From: Megalonaias nervosa
Taxonomy: Eukaryota > Mollusca > Bivalvia > Unionida > Unionidae
Assembly (NCBI GenBank): GCA_016617855.1
Contig: JAECUM010003194.1
Span: 105,648 to 169,647, forward strand
DNA: 64,000 nt
Direction: 5' to 3'
Positions 17,218-31,059 of this stretch are shown one piece after another; position 1 is the first letter of the stretch; every line of letters begins with the position of its first letter. The notes beneath the pieces are model-generated. The model searched no databases. It was not told the origin of the DNA and saw only the letters and a program-made list of their open reading frames with translations. A program made the translations under genes and the position numbers.

Positions 17218-19319
17218 GATCTTCAAGCTGAGCTGTTCTTCACTAATATGACATTACAATGAAAGCAGACTTGCAAAAGTGGTGTAAACGTATAGCCTAA
17301 AAAGAAGACTTTATGAGTTGTTTATGATCGTTTTGCACTTAAATAAGTTTACTTACGACCCATTCTAAATTTCATTAACTAATTTAACCCTAGTTGCTAC
17401 CACTGAATTACATCTCGATATACGTGCCTCTTGCTATATTGTGCACGAAACCGATTTAATAAGCCAGTTTCCATGATTCTAATTGCAGCAGCCATTTGTA
17501 TTTGTGGGGAATTTCCTTTGCCTCTAGTTAGTTATTTATGACTCATCGAGTACAGTAGCACATGCTTTGAATCCATACTAATGGGGAAAACCACATCCAA
17601 TATCACAGAGAACTGACAATGCAAACTGCAGTTGTTTAAAAACGGCGTGCAAAGGCGCCTTCATTACGATATGGTAAACAAACAAACGTATCGTGGCCAA
17701 AATTACATGATTATCTAGGTGTCTACATTAAAATGTGGCAAAGTCAAGCGCATTGTGGCCAAATGTGTTGATTATCTAAGAGTCACCATTAAAATTAAGT
17801 AAAGACAAACGTATCGTGGCCCAAATATCCTAATTATATATGAGTCGACATTAAAGTGCAGTAAAGACAGAGGTATTGGTATTGCATCGACAGAGCCAAG
17901 GTCCTTAAAAGCTATCCCAAGTATCGAATCTTTTGCCAAAATGCAAATACTGCTAACATAATGTCTACGCCTTTTATTAGTGTTGTTTACCAAAAGGCAT
18001 GATGCTTCAAGAAAACGGAACGTACATTATATTCCTAATAAATAGGTATAAAGTGCATATCCCGATGTGTTGTGTTGGAGGTAAGGGTAAAGAAATTTTC
18101 AGAACTCAGTTTCTACTCGTCATCGGTATTGTATATTGTGTGAGGCAAGTGCCGAGAAAAAAAAATTCTTCTGAATAAATGATTATGACTTTTTAAACAT
18201 TTAAAATTTTCGATTCCTTATAATTATCTGTTTGGGGCAGAGGTTCGTTCATCATCAATATTGTTCTAATAGTTTTTGTTTATTTGTGCTTAGATACTCC
18301 ATATGACGGTAATGGATTACAAGGAATCTGAAATGACTGAGTCAAGGACGAAATATTTGCGAATCAGAAATAATTGTCCAATTAAGAATAGGTAACCGAA
18401 GAATAAACCATTTACGGAAAAATGGGCAGGACTTTTTCCTAGAAATATATAATCAGTGAGCAACACTTGTTTGCAGACTGGTTTTCGATATCGAATGTGG
18501 GTTTTTTGGTTGGGGGTGGGAGGGTTTTTTAAAATTATTCTTTTTTCTTACAAATGCACCTCATTATCAATCCGGATATATCGAAGGTTTAGTTGAAATG
18601 TGTTGATGGTAGAACGGAAGATGGGGAGGGATTTTGAGATTTCAAATGCTCAAAAATGTCTCGAACACACGTATTTAAGCGAAACTGGCATTTCTAACAT
18701 GTATTTAATTTGAAAATACTACGAAGTGACCAATAGTTATCAGCTTTTAATAATAAAATGACCGTTGGTAAACGTTATTTGTAAAAAGGTGTATACTAAT
18801 TATAAGCTGGTTTGAAATCTAATTTGTCAAATATTCTGTCAGGCATGGATTTCAATATTCCTTTGTGTCTACATAGAAATCTTTGGGATAGATACTAAGT
18901 ATGTTTAAACAGTAATCTAAGCGACGCACAAGTCAACTAAGTCAGGGACCCCGTAATGCTATGCGACGTACTGGATAGGCAAGCAAATGTATGAATCAAG
19001 TGTAAAAATTGTTTTGAAATTATAATTAAAAATATTTATATTATTCAGGAAGTAAACGTATAAACATTTTGAAATTGTTATGGAAAATACTGATGATATT
19101 ATTCAAGTATTAAATACAAATAACTCAGATGGCGTTCAGTGACTCATATCTACTCTTCGTCTCTTCTACTCCCAATCCACGTATTTTTGTTTGGTTGTAT
19201 GGCTGTCACTGTATTGTTGGTGACCCACTGTGCATGGCATTATGCGTGAATGGCATTGTAAAGCTTGTGTCTTTTCTCCAAAACAGGTTTCAGCACTTGA
19301 ATAGTACTTTTGCAGTTTC
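17218..19319. other. no gene seen; short 62-bp tandem repeat
   Basis: Mostly unique AT-rich DNA. Positions ~17680-17870 hold three imperfect copies of a ~62-bp unit ('caaacgtatcgtggcc' ... 'attatctaggtgt'). I find no coding sequence, tRNA or known mobile element. Some of it may be the 3' untranslated region of the minus-strand gene that ends at 19320. Confidence 0.5.
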
Positions 19320-20046
19320 TCACTTCTTTGCAAATAAAGTTGTTGCGTCATACGCTGGACTTGCGGTAGGAGCACAAAATTCTTCAAAATAGACAAGTTT
19401 GGAATTCAAATCGCAGTTATATCCGTAACATACAGTTCCTATTTGTTCGTAGGAAGCGGTCTCCCCAGGCCAGTACCATTTGCCCCGGTACTCACATCCC
19501 AATCCAGCGATGGTAGTTGGTACAATCTGAGTTGTTGGCGGTCGTACGATAGCTGTTTTTGATTGGAAAAATACTGGCGATTTAATGGTGGTGGCACTAG
19601 TATTACTTCTGGGATTATTGATGGAAAATTGGCAATGAACGTCGTCCCATTGTTTCACCAAACCATCGAAATCGCAATAGCTGCCAAAACACCAATTCAA
19701 CACCTGTCCCGTTGAAATTTCCTGACCTGGTCTATACCAAGTACCTTGATGAAAACAAAGGTAACCCCGACTTGTCTTATCGAAGAAAGGTGCTGTAGTC
19801 GGCCTGATTCTTACAGGTAGTGTCACCGTCGTAGTTGTCTTTATGGTTCTGGCGGGATTTACCGTTGTTTGATTTTTAACTGATTCCTTAGCTATGTTTC
19901 CAGGTAATACTATGGGGACACCTGCATCATTTGTAGCTCTCTCTTTTGGAGGTAAGAATGATATTGGAGTCGTACTCCTCGCAAGAACAGTGCGGAGCAG
20001 CATTAACGCCAGGCACAACCCAGCTATATATTGCGCTCTGGAATCC
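19320..20046 (-). CDS. terminal exon: secreted protein with two VWC-like Cys domains
   Basis: The minus-strand exon begins after a textbook acceptor ('tttactctttctaatgcag', 20047 upward) and ends at the TGA at 19320. The frame begins with a hydrophobic stretch (QYIAGLCLALMLLRTVLARS) that looks like a signal peptide whose first codons are in an upstream exon. A Thr/Pro-rich linker follows. Then come two similar ~45-residue Cys modules: GYLCFHQGTWYRPGQ...CFGSYCDFDG...C and GCEYRGKWYWPGE...CYGYNCDLNS...C. The pattern C-x-x-x-G-x-W/Y-x-x-P-G-x...C-x-G-x-x-C-D...C is that of von Willebrand C-like or related extracellular domains. No partner genes are visible. This is the only convincing host coding sequence in the window; the exact family is uncertain. 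Confidence 0.7.
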
Positions 20047-21175
20047 CTGCATTAGAAAGAGTAAAAGATGAAGTTGACTGTTTTGATATATTAATAATGA
20101 TTTCGTGGTAAAGACAACTTAGAGTTTCCATCCGATCCCTGAAGATCAGCCTGAACCTGAGTCTGGAGATCTTTGCAACAAAATGCTAAGGTCTTTGCAA
20201 CAAAATACTAAGATCAGATTCATAACTTAAAACTCAAGATATGATACTTGAAGCATATATGTTCCAGTTAGTATGCAAGTAGAGAAATCGAAGCAAACAT
20301 TATGTGACATTTAGTATGTGTTACGACTCTACAGTCATAAACTAAGTAACAGAACGAAGCAAATCCAACAAGTTTTGTAAAGCTTAACAAATAAATTAGT
20401 TATCGAAGTTATAAATGGAAATGTGAGAGGAACTTTCATTAATAAGAAGTGAATCCAAAATAATCCTGAAAGAGTTATATTAAAGTCCAAAAGAATGAAA
20501 CTTCAGAACCGGAAATGTACTGATCCATCAAGAATGTCAAAATGGCGTTGTCCAGAACTTCTTTCGATAATTCACAATAGTTCCAAAATATTATTATAAT
20601 CCACCCGATCACTTTCCATTTCACTGAACAGTCCAAAAAAAATTTTCCTCTCAAATAACATCTAAGTGCAACATGTAACAACAAAAACACAATAAATAAA
20701 AATCAATCCAAATTAGGAATGAATTGGACTGCTCACTTTTCTCCTTATGCACACCTTCAATAGTCTATATGACGAAATATTCCCCACGTGACTGAGTGTA
20801 CTACTCAATTTAAGGAATTCTTCATCTGCAACGTAATGCCAACGTCAGCATCAAACAAATACTTCTATCAACTGTAGGCGATCTATCGTTTTGAATATTC
20901 CACCGCTTGGTTTTAATATTTCATCTAAATTGGCAAATGTGTTCTGAGTAGAAGTTTAATATTCAAAGCAAAGGATGTGTTGTTTTGTTTGACATACAAA
21001 TGACTCTTGGATTTGATGCTTTCATGAACTGATTGTGACTTCTCCAAATAATTATTGTCCAGACGATTGAGTAATCAATTTTCGTTTCTTTAAATATATT
21101 TTCGTGTTCATTAACAGTGTAGGCTACCTACAGGGGCTACTTACAAATGAAATTTAGACTATCGGTAATGGTTAT
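20047..21175. other. intron/intergenic DNA with LTR-related block
   Basis: Presumed intron upstream (in transcription) of the secreted-protein exon. Positions ~20321-20700 resemble, in reverse orientation, the end of the LTRs at 58.8-59.7 and 62.0-62.9 kb ('aagtaacagaacgaagc', 'aagtgaatccaaaataatcc'). No coding sequence for the protein's N-terminus is recognisable. Confidence 0.5.
20321..20700 (-). mobile_element. LTR fragment (Gmr1-type family), reverse orientation
   Basis: Shares the end-of-LTR order seen at 59.6-59.74 kb in reverse complement: a 'gactctac...ctaagtaacag' start, 'caacaagttttgtaaagctt', 'aacaaataaatta', then 'gaatccaaaataatcctga'. It is diverged and lacks internal coding sequence, so it is a solo-LTR remnant. 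Confidence 0.55.
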
Positions 21176-24100
21176 TAAGCAGTCAGTGCTTTATTCATAA
21201 GTCAGTGCTTTATTCATAAGTCAGTGCTTTATTCAAAGTCAGTGCTTTATTCATAAGTCAGTGCTTTATTCAAAGTCAGTGCTTTATTCATAAGTCAGTG
21301 CTTTATTCAAAGTCAGTGCTTTATTTATGAGTCAATGCTTTAATTTGTTTTGCATCATTCAGTGCTTTAATGCTTTATTTATCAGTCAAAGCTTGAAATG
21401 CTTTATTCATCAGTCAGTTCTTTATTCATCATTCAATGTTTTATTCATCAGACAGTGCCTTATTCATTAGTCACTGCTTTATTCATCAGTCAGTGCTTTA
21501 ATGTTTTATTCATCAGTGAGTGCGTTAGTCATCAGTTAATGCTTTATTCATCAGTCAGCGCTTTATTCATCAGTCAGTGCTTTAATGTTTTATTCATCAG
21601 TCAATGCTTTAATGCTTTATTAATCGGTCAGTTCTTTATTCATCATTCAACGTTTTATTCATGAAAGAGTGCGTTATTCATCATTCAGTGCTTTATTCAT
21701 CAGTCAGTGTTTTATTCATAAGTCAGTGCTTTAATGCTTTATTAATTAGTCAATGTTATTATTCATTAGGCTATGCCTTAATGATTAATTCATCAGTTTG
21801 TGATTCATTCAGCAGTCAACGTTTTATTCATTAGTCAGTGCTTTAATGCTTTATTCATCAGTCAGTGCTTTATTCAGCAGTCAATACTTTATTCATCAGT
21901 CAGTGCTTTATTCATCAGTCAATACTTTAATGCTTTATTCATCGGTCAGTGCTTTATTCATCAGACAAAGCTTTATTCGACTGCCAATGCTTTATTTATC
22001 AGTCGATGCGTTATTCATCAGTCAGTGATTTATTGCTTTGTTCACCAGTCAATGATGTATTCATCAGTCGATGCTTTATTCATCAGTCAATGATTTATTC
22101 ATCGGTCAGTGTTTTAATGTTTTATTCATCAGTCAGTGATTTTTCATCAGTCAGTGCGTTATTCATCCGTCTGTGATTTATCCATCAGTCTATGCTTTAT
22201 TTATCAGTCAATGCTTTATTTATCACTCTGTGATTTATTCATCAGTCGGTGCTTTATTCATAAACCAAATGTGATTCATTCATCAGTCAAAACTTTATTC
22301 ATCACTTTTTTATTCATCAGTCAGTACTTTATTGCTTTATTCATCAGTCGAATCCTTATTCATCAGTTTGTGATTTAAAGCTTTATTCATCAATCGATGC
22401 TTTATTCATCAGGCAAGGTTTTATTCAACAGTCAATGTTTTAGTCATCAGTCAGTGCTTTAAGTTTTTATTCGTCAGTCGGTGGTTTTTTCATCAGTCAA
22501 TGCTTTATTCATCAGTCAATACTTTATTCATCAGTAGTCAATGCTTTAATGCTTTATTCATCAGTCAATGATTTATTCATATCAGAGTTTTATTCATCAG
22601 TTGATGCTTTATTCATCAGTCAATGCCTTAAGGCTATATTCATCAGTCAATGATACAATGCATTATTCATCAGTCAGTGCTTTATTCATCAATCGATGCT
22701 TTATTTCATCAGTCAGCGCTTTAATCATCAGTCAATGCTGTATTCAACAGTTGATGCTTTATTTATCCTTTGATGCTTTATTCACCAGTCGATGCTTTAT
22801 TCAACATTCAGTGCTTTATTCATCAGTCCGTGCCTTATTCATCAGTCGATGCTTTATTCATCAGTAGATGCTTTAGTCATCAGTAAATCGTTTATTCATC
22901 AGTTAATGCTTTAATGCTTTATTCATAGGTCAAATCTTTATTCATCATTCAATGTTTTATTCATGAGTCAGTGCGTTATTCATCAGTCACTGCTTTATTC
23001 ATCAGTCAATACTTTAATGCTTTATTCATCAGTTAATGATTTAATGGTTTACTCATCAGTCAGTGATTTTCATCAGTCAGTACTTTATAAATTAGTCGAT
23101 CCTTTATTCATCAATCATTGTTTTATTCATCAGTCAATGTTTCATTCATCAGTCAATGCTTTATTCATCAGTCAGTGCTTTATTCATCAGAGTTTTATTC
23201 ATCGGTCGATGCTTTATTAATCTGTCAGTGCTTTAATGCTTTATTCAACGGTAAATGCTTTAATTCTTTATTCGTCAGTCAATGCTTTATTCATTAATCA
23301 TTGCTTTATTCATCAGTCAGTGCTTTAGTCATCAGTCAGTGCTTTATTCATCTGTCAATGCTTTGTTCATAAGTCAACGCTTTATTCATCTGTCGATGCT
23401 TTATTCATCAGTCAATGCTTTATTCAAGATTCAGCGCTTTATTCATCAGTCAGTGCTTTATTCGTCTGTCAGTGCTATATTCATAAGTCAATGCTTAATT
23501 CATCTGTCAGTTCTTTAATGCTTTATTAATCTGTTAGCTTTTAATGCCTTATTAATCAGTGAATGCGTTAATTCTTTATTCATCAGGCAGTGTTTTATTC
23601 ATCGGTCAATGCTTTATTCATCAGTCTATGCCTTATTCATCAGTCAATCATTTATTTATCAGTCAATGCTTTATTTATCTGTCAGTGCTTTACTCATTAA
23701 TTATTGGTCTATTCATCAGTCAGCGCTTTAATGCTTTATCATCAGTCACTGTTTTATCATCTATCAATACTTTATTCATCTGTCTGTGCTTTATTCATCA
23801 ATCAGTGCTTTATTCATCAGTCAAATTTTTCTCGTAAGTCAATGCTTTAAATCTTATTCGTCAGTCAGTGCTTTATTCATCAGTCAGTGCTTTAATCAAT
23901 CAATGCTTTATTCATCAGTCAATGCTTTATTCATCTGTCGATGCTTTATTCATCAGCCAATGCTTTGTTCAAGATTCAGTGCTCATTCATTTGTCATTGC
24001 TTTACTCACCAGTTAATGCATTAGTCGTCTATCGATGCTTTATTCATCAGTCAATGACGTATTCAAGATTCAGTGCTTTATTCGTCAGTCAATGCTTTAT

Positions 24101-26575
24101 TCGTCTGTCAGTGTTTTCATAATGAGTCGATGCTTTATTCATCTGTCAGTTATTTAATGCGTTATTTATTTGTCAGCTTTTCATGCATTATTATTTAATA
24201 AATGCGTTAATAAATTATTAGTCGGTCAGTGTTTTATTCATCAGTCAGTGTTTTATTGATTGGTCAATATTTTATTCATCAGTCGGTGCTTTATTCATGA
24301 GTCAAAGTTTTTTTCATCTGTCAATGCCTTAAGTCTTTATTCGTCAGTCGGTGCTTTATTCATCAGTCGGTGCTTTATTCATAAATCAATGCTTTATTCA
24401 TCGGACGTTGCTTTATTCATCTGTCAGTGCTTTATTCATCAGTCAATGCTTTTTTCATCTGTCGATTTTTTTCATCAGTCAGTGATTTAATGCTTTATTC
24501 ATCAGTCAATACTTTAATGCTTTATTCATTAGTCAATGCGTTATTCATAAGTCAGTGTTTTATTCATGAGTCGATGCTTTACTCATCTGCTAGTTCTTTA
24601 ATGCTTTATTAATCAGTCAGTGATTTATTCATCAGTCACGGCTTTATTCATCAGTCAATGATTTTATTCAATGATTTAATGCTTTGTTCATCAGTCAGTT
24701 CTTTATTCATCAGTCAGTGCTTTATTCATCAGTCAATGGTTTATTCATCAATAAATGCTTTATTCATCAGTCAATGTTTTGTTCAGTGATTTAATGCATT
24801 ATTTATCAGTCAGTCCTTTATTCGTCAGTCAGTGCTTTATTCATCGGTCAATGCTTTTATTTAATGATTTAATGCTTTATTCATCAGTCAATGATTTAAT
24901 GCTTTATTCATCAGTAAGTGCTTTATTCATCAGTCGATGCTTTAATGCTTTGTTCAACAGTCAATGCTTTATTCAGCAGTCAATGGTTTATTCATCAGTC
25001 AATGCTTTATGCATCAGTCAGTGCTTTATTCATCAATCGATGCTTTATTCATCAGTCAGTGCTTTAATGCTTTGTTCGTCAGTCAATGCTTTATTCGTTA
25101 GTCAATGCATTATTCTTCAGTCAATGCTGTATTCAACACTCAATGATTTATTCATCACACAATGCTTTATTCATCAATCAATGCTTACAAGATTTATTCA
25201 TCAGTCAGTTTTTTAATACTTTATGTATCACTCAGTGCTTTATCTTAAGTCAATGATTTATCATCAGTCAAAACATTATAACCAGTCAATAAGTTAATAT
25301 TTTATCATCAGGCAATGCTTTACGCTTTATCATCAATCAATGATTTAATGTTTAATCATCAATGTTTAATCATCAGTCAGTATTGTGTCAATTGGCAATG
25401 CTTCGTCTTTATTCAGTGCTTTACCATTAGTCAGTTCTGTATTATCAGTCAGTGCTTAATCATTAATCAGTTCTGTATTATTAGTCAATGCTTTATCATT
25501 AGTCAGTTATTATCAGTCAATGCTTTATCATTAGTCAGTTATTATCAGTCAATGCTTAATCATTAATCAGTTCTGTATTATCAGTCAATGCTTTATCATT
25601 AGTCAGTTATTATCAGTCAATGCTTTATCATTAGTCAGTTCTGTATTATTAGTCAATGCTTTATCATTAGTCAGTTCTGTATTATCAGTTAATGCTTTAT
25701 CATTAATCAGTTCTGTATTATCAGTTAATGATTTATCATTAGTTCTCTATTATCAGTTAATGCTTTATCATTAGTCATTTCTCTATTATTTGTCAATGCT
25801 TTATCATTAATCATTTCTGTATTATCAGTTAATGCTTATCATTAACCAGTTATTTTCTGTTAATGCTTTATCATTAATCAGTTCTGTATTATGAGTTAAT
25901 GCTTTATCATTAGTCAGTTCTCTATTATCAGTTAATGCTTTATCGTTGGTCAGTTCTCTATTATCTGTCAATGCTTTATCATTAGTTCTGTGTTATCAGT
26001 TAATGCATTATCATTAGTCAGTTCTTTGTAATTAGTCAATGCTTTAGTTTTACTCTTTCCTTTATTTTTAATCAATACTTTATCATCAGTCAATGTTTAA
26101 TTATTAATCGTTGCTTTATGTTAGGTTATGCTTTATTACTAGTCATTGCTTTCTTTTTAGTCAATGCTTTTCTTTTACCTGTATGCGTTATTATTAGTCA
26201 ATACTTTATTTTTAGTCAGTGCTTTACTTGTACATTTATGCATTGTTATTAGTCAATGCTTTATTTTCAGTCAATGCTTCACCATTAGTCAATGCTTTAT
26301 TAGTGGTCAATGATTTGTTTTTAATCAATGCTTGATCATTATTCAAGGTTTATCATTAGTCACTGCTTCATCATAAGTCAATGTTTATCATTAGTCAATG
26401 CTTCATAATAAGTCAATGCTTCATCACAAGCCAATGCTTCATCTCAAGCCAATGCTTTATCATAAGTCAATGTTTATCGTTAGTCAATGCTTCATCATAA
26501 GTCAATGCTTCATCATTAATGAGTGCTTTTGTTAACCAATGCTTTATAATTAGTCAATACTCTATCATCAGTCAG
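21176..26575. repeat. 5.4-kb degenerate 19-bp satellite array
   Basis: Hundreds of copies of a ~19-bp unit, 'tttattcatcagtcagtgc' and variants (caatgc, gatgc). From ~25300 to 26560 the array changes to an ~18-bp variant lacking the 'tc' of 'ttcatc'. This is partly organised as a 36-bp two-unit repeat ('tcattagtcagttctgta' plus 'ttatcagtcaatgcttta'). The plus strand has almost no stop codons in the consensus, which creates many spurious open frames rich in Ser, Phe, Leu and Cys. No unique sequence interrupts it. Confidence 0.95.
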
Positions 26576-27069
26576 TTCATACCGACATAAAAATGTTCTT
26601 GTACAACATAAAATTAAAAATGGGAAAGTATTATTAAGTATGTCTATACTTGTCTGCCCACTGAGGCGTATTTCCTAATACCCAAAGCAAAGTAACTTGA
26701 TCATGAACATTAGGTCACTGTGACCTCAATTGTCTCTGCTTCGCAGGCGAAACAATGCATGATGTTATTGCTAATATTTTCACTGCAATGTTTTTAGTTA
26801 TGTACTTAATTCGCTTATTTCTCTAATCAATACGGAGACCTCTTTTAGCTGCGTGGTCTACACAGATTACAGATCACTGCGATGTCACCAGTATGCAAGT
26901 GGGTTCGAGTCTCAGCTCAACGTGGCTATGTGAAAAAGCTATATAAAAGTAATTGGCAAAATTTGATGACTCTGATATAAACAAACACTAAGTAAATAAA
27001 GCTGAGAAAACACACCTAAACTATTACATGTTTAATTAAATGTGCCAATCTTCCACCCCACCCATCCCA

Positions 27070-27129
<60 letters not shown>

Positions 27130-28560
27130 TCATACCGATGAACAATGGATTCTGTCAAAAGTTTATTCATGTGTTTCTCTTTGTAGGACAAGCAGCTAAC
27201 ATTCTCACGGGTCACGATTTCCAGTAGTACAATAAAATGATGACACGTTGACTGACTTCAGGATTTCAAATATGTGTGCCGTATTCGTCATTGTTGTCAC
27301 GTTAGAAGATAAGATATCTTGATGTAGCTTTTCACGTACTACCTAAAATGGGGCAATGTTTCTTTTTTATCAAAGAATTCTTTAAACGACAGGTTATCTT
27401 TAATAACAATCCTCTACTTAGTTCTACATCGGGAAGTGTATTGAAGTTTCCTAGAATATCACAGTGTCAGCATTTACATATTAATACAACATCTACAGCG
27501 TTTTGCAACGACGAGCAATGAAATTCATGTGCATATTGATAGCGAATGTGATTTTGTAGTCCTCCCAAAAAGTCATTATCGGGATATAAGTCTTATGGAT
27601 AACTGGATTATTTCACTTTACATAGTATTGTGGGCAGAGGATTAACTGATGAAATATGACAATATTAGCTGTCCAAAATAATTATCGTTAAATAGTGAAG
27701 TGTCTAAGTAATGAAAAAACTACCAAAACGTTAACCTAATGCAACACTTACTTAAATATCTCTCCTGATATAGAGCCATTACTTGTTAAAGAGCCATACC
27801 CTGTCGTCCCCTGCTGTTAATATAATGGCTGAATGATTATTTAAATTCGCAAAAGTTTTACAGGTTGAAGATTATAGATATCTTCTCATGTACATCGAGA
27901 AAATTGTTCGTTTTCCCTGAGAAGAAATTATTATACTCACCGGAATTATGACACAGAAAGAACGCGAGGACAACTAATGCAGGCAGCAAAATCCTTTAAG
28001 ATTTCTCAAGGCTTCATGTGTTTTCCTTTACTCTATATTTGTCACAACTCTCTGCTTGTCATTATTAAATCTGTTCATTTAATAGTCATTTTATCGAGGC
28101 ATAAACTCTCACATCTTCAAGAACTCCACGACACTGCAGAAATAGCAGACTTCTTACAAATGACGCAAAAATTTCATGAGGTAGTGCAGTGAACGTTGAT
28201 TTCACAAAAGCAGATATTTTCAATTCCTGGCATAGCTTTCGGAACCGTATTGAAAAGATGTACACTTCGAAATTTGTATTAAAAGACTTCATTAATTTCT
28301 AACAATGTACCAGACTACTCTGAAGTTACATCATAATGTAGTCGTAGCTTTTATGTTGCAAACGGGTTTGTAGATTTTCAAACTCAATTTTGTTTTGTCG
28401 GTTAATAATATCAAGTTCGTACGGTTTATATTAAACACACTGAACAGTTAATATATTGAAGAAGAGTGGTCTTTTTTTATTACCTCTCCCTTTCAGTGCC
28501 TTTCCGTCACGTTACCTACTATCAATATCAGTATCGTTCTGTTCACCCATGAGAAATCAT
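26576..28560. other. no gene seen; SINE-like remnant and (AT)n
   Basis: Holds a tRNA-like head at ~26848-26935, with a perfect box-B 'gggttcgagtc', followed by 'tcagctcaacgtggctatgtg', and an (AT)29 tract at 27069-27126. The rest is unique AT-rich DNA without coding signal. Confidence 0.5.
26848..27010 (+). mobile_element. tRNA-derived SINE remnant
   Basis: The box-A-like 'tagctgcgtggtctacac' and box-B 'gggttcgagtc' are about 55 bp apart, as in tRNA-derived SINE heads. They are followed by 'caacgtggctatgtgaaaaagc', a phrase echoed in the SINE-like tail at 40.34 kb. The 3' end is not defined. Confidence 0.5.
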
Positions 28561-28562
28561 TG

Positions 28563-28566
<4 letters not shown>

Positions 28567-28649
<83 letters not shown>
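28567..28649. repeat. (AT)n microsatellite
   Basis: About 41 AT dinucleotides ending one base before the SINE head at 28651. Confidence 0.97.
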
Positions 28650-28650
<1 letters not shown>

Positions 28651-28651
<1 letters not shown>

Positions 28652-28962
28652 ACCGCTTGGGTGGCCTAGTGGTTGAGCGTCCGCCTCGGATGCAGGAGGT
28701 CTCGAGTTGGAACCCCAGGCGAGTCATACCAAAGACTTTAAGAAAAAATGGTATTAACAGCTGCCTCGCTAGGCGCTCAGCATTAAGAGAGTAGTGTTAG
28801 GACTGGTCGGCCTGGTGTCAGGATAATGTGACTGGGTGGGACATAATGCCACTTGTCTGCAGCATGATGCCCCAGTGATAGACATCACTAAGCATAGCCA
28901 CACTGCAGATATCGTAGCTATGTGACTCAGTTGTTAAAGCTAGGTTAAAACTCCAAATCACA
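28651..28962 (+). mobile_element. tRNA-derived SINE with conserved core, copy 1
   Basis: The head (28651-28725) is tRNA-like with A and B boxes ('tggcctagtggttgagcg', 'ggaaccccaggcg'). The body then shares ~85-90% sequence with the copy at 39467, including 'gctgcctcgct', 'gtgtcaggataatgtgactg', 'gatgccccagtg' and 'ccacactgcagatatcgtag'. It lies directly after a long (AT)n. Molluscan genomes carry several tRNA-head SINE families with shared central domains; I do not assign a family name. Confidence 0.85.
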
Positions 28963-31035
28963 GAAATCAATAAGGATAAGGAAGGATGCCTGTTCCTCAT
29001 ACAAGGGTGTGATAAAACAACGAAAGACATATCTTTTGTTTATTGAGTACCGAAGAAATTATTATCAAAAATTCTTCAAGAATGATTTACTCCATGTATT
29101 TCTCTTGATCCGTTATTTCACATTTGTTTTGTTTTGGACACGAATTAGAGGTATTTACAGCAATTGTCTTGTAATTAAAATGGAGATATATCCAGAAGAA
29201 AAAAAAATTATCAGAGAAATTTGTTTTAAAATACAATCAAGTCGTCCTGGGAAGTAAGGAACAAATTTGTAGACATCGCTGATTTGGTAAAACATCAATG
29301 TACGTTAATGTGTCTGACAGGTTTAAACGGTGCTATGCACTATTGTTTAATAAAACGATTCAAATGCTGCTATGTACAGTTATCTGATAGAACGGTTCAA
29401 ACTGTGTTTTGTACGGTTGTTTAATAGATCGGCACAAACCGTGCTATACACAGTTGTATAATAGAACGGCTCAAACCGTGGTATACAAAGTTGTCTAATA
29501 GAAAGGTTCAGACTGTTTTATATACAGTTGTCTCATCATATTAAAATAGCATTTTGTGGCTGTAGCTTTGAAACCTTAATTACTTAAATCTGAAATCGGA
29601 GAATGTCAAAGAATGGCTTGGATCTGAGTGGTGTGGCATGAGGGTTTCTGAGATAACGAATTAGATAACATCATGTTGAGATTATTAGGTATGCTTTTTT
29701 TCACCAGTCTTTAATCGACGTAACCCCAATGTTTCTTCAAAATATCCCTAGTTTGGTACGTAGTTAGGAAAGATTATCAACCCTTTCATCATTACATATC
29801 ATTTACTTTCACTTCATACTTCAAACAAAGACATATTGAAGAAAGCCAAATTACATTAACTAAAGACAAAACAAACAACAGCAACAACAAAAAGAAGGCC
29901 AAAACAATTTTTCTTCACAAGTTCAATATATGGTCAAGAAATTAACGTAACTTGTCAAACATGAACTATATAGCTTAAACAACAGGCAAATCCGTATAAT
30001 ATGGACACCTGTGCGACGTGAAAAAGTGGTATTCAAAGACGGGCGGATACTAATTGAAGGTTTATTTAGAACAAAATTAGGTCGTAGGCATCTAGAAAAA
30101 AATCTGTGTGCTGCATAATAGGATGGCCCTAAATGCAGATTTGACTGTAATCATCAACAAATGATTGAACATATTAAATACATTAACAGAAAATAGTAAT
30201 ACAGACTCAGCTACAAACGTTTTCAAATCTGCGTTGGTAGCTACAATGGAATGTTCATTGCAAAGTAATTTTTTATACATGTCCCATACTTCTTTATCAG
30301 TAGGAGTTTATTGGGTTTTTCATTGCAATGTTCAGACACAACGGGAATTATAAATGAAGCCTAATTTGGATTTATGCTACATGATGTGAAAACGTTCTCA
30401 GTGACAGAAATTGCTAGTAGAACATGGCAACGAACGTTATGATAAAACTTGACTGACTTTTACAGTTATAATATTCTAGATTGATGATAAAATATATACT
30501 TACATGATTCATTCACACCTAGACTAGTATTATTTGCTGTCTGCACCGCTGAAAAAAAAGCCAGGTGAATACGTCTTCTCTTTATACAGGCACTTATCGG
30601 TGTCCATAGCAACGGTTCTGCCAGATGAGGTCCAAAAGTATAAAGGTCGCTAGATTGCCCACGGACATGTCTTGATGTATAAAATCTGGTGTGACCTGTC
30701 GTGTTGAATATAAGATATAAGCTTATATTCTGTCATTTTCTATGGCCACAACAATCAATATATTATTTCGTTTTACATTTCTTTGTTACATCATGTTATC
30801 CCTTCATTCCTTGCGAAAATGAACAAATACTAGTATCACCCAAATACCATTGGACTATTTAAATGATCAAATACTAGTATTACCCAAATACCATTGGGCT
30901 ATTTAAACGAACAAATACTAGTATAACCCAAATACCTTTGGGTTTGTTAAATGAACAATTATTAGTACAATCCAAATACCTTTAGGCTAACTAAACGTTT
31001 TAAATGGACAGAAAAAAATCTTGCTACCACTTCTT
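28963..31035. other. no gene seen; two short minisatellites
   Basis: Unique DNA with a 37-bp tandem repeat at 29345-29535 (five units, 'cggttcaaaccgtgctatac' type) and a ~45-bp tandem repeat at 30815-30995 (four units, 'caaatactagtat...cccaaataccattgggc'). No coding sequence is seen. Confidence 0.6.
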
Positions 31036-31059
31036 TTAGGTTATCGAAAAGCTCCACAG

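Noticed and set aside
21398..25566. About twenty plus-strand frames rich in Ser/Phe/Cys
   Set aside because: Satellite consensus lacks plus-strand stops; peptides simply repeat the 19-bp unit.
21176..26575. Possible CRISPR-like array
   Set aside because: No constant repeat with unique spacers; units are contiguous and degenerate, and the DNA is eukaryotic.
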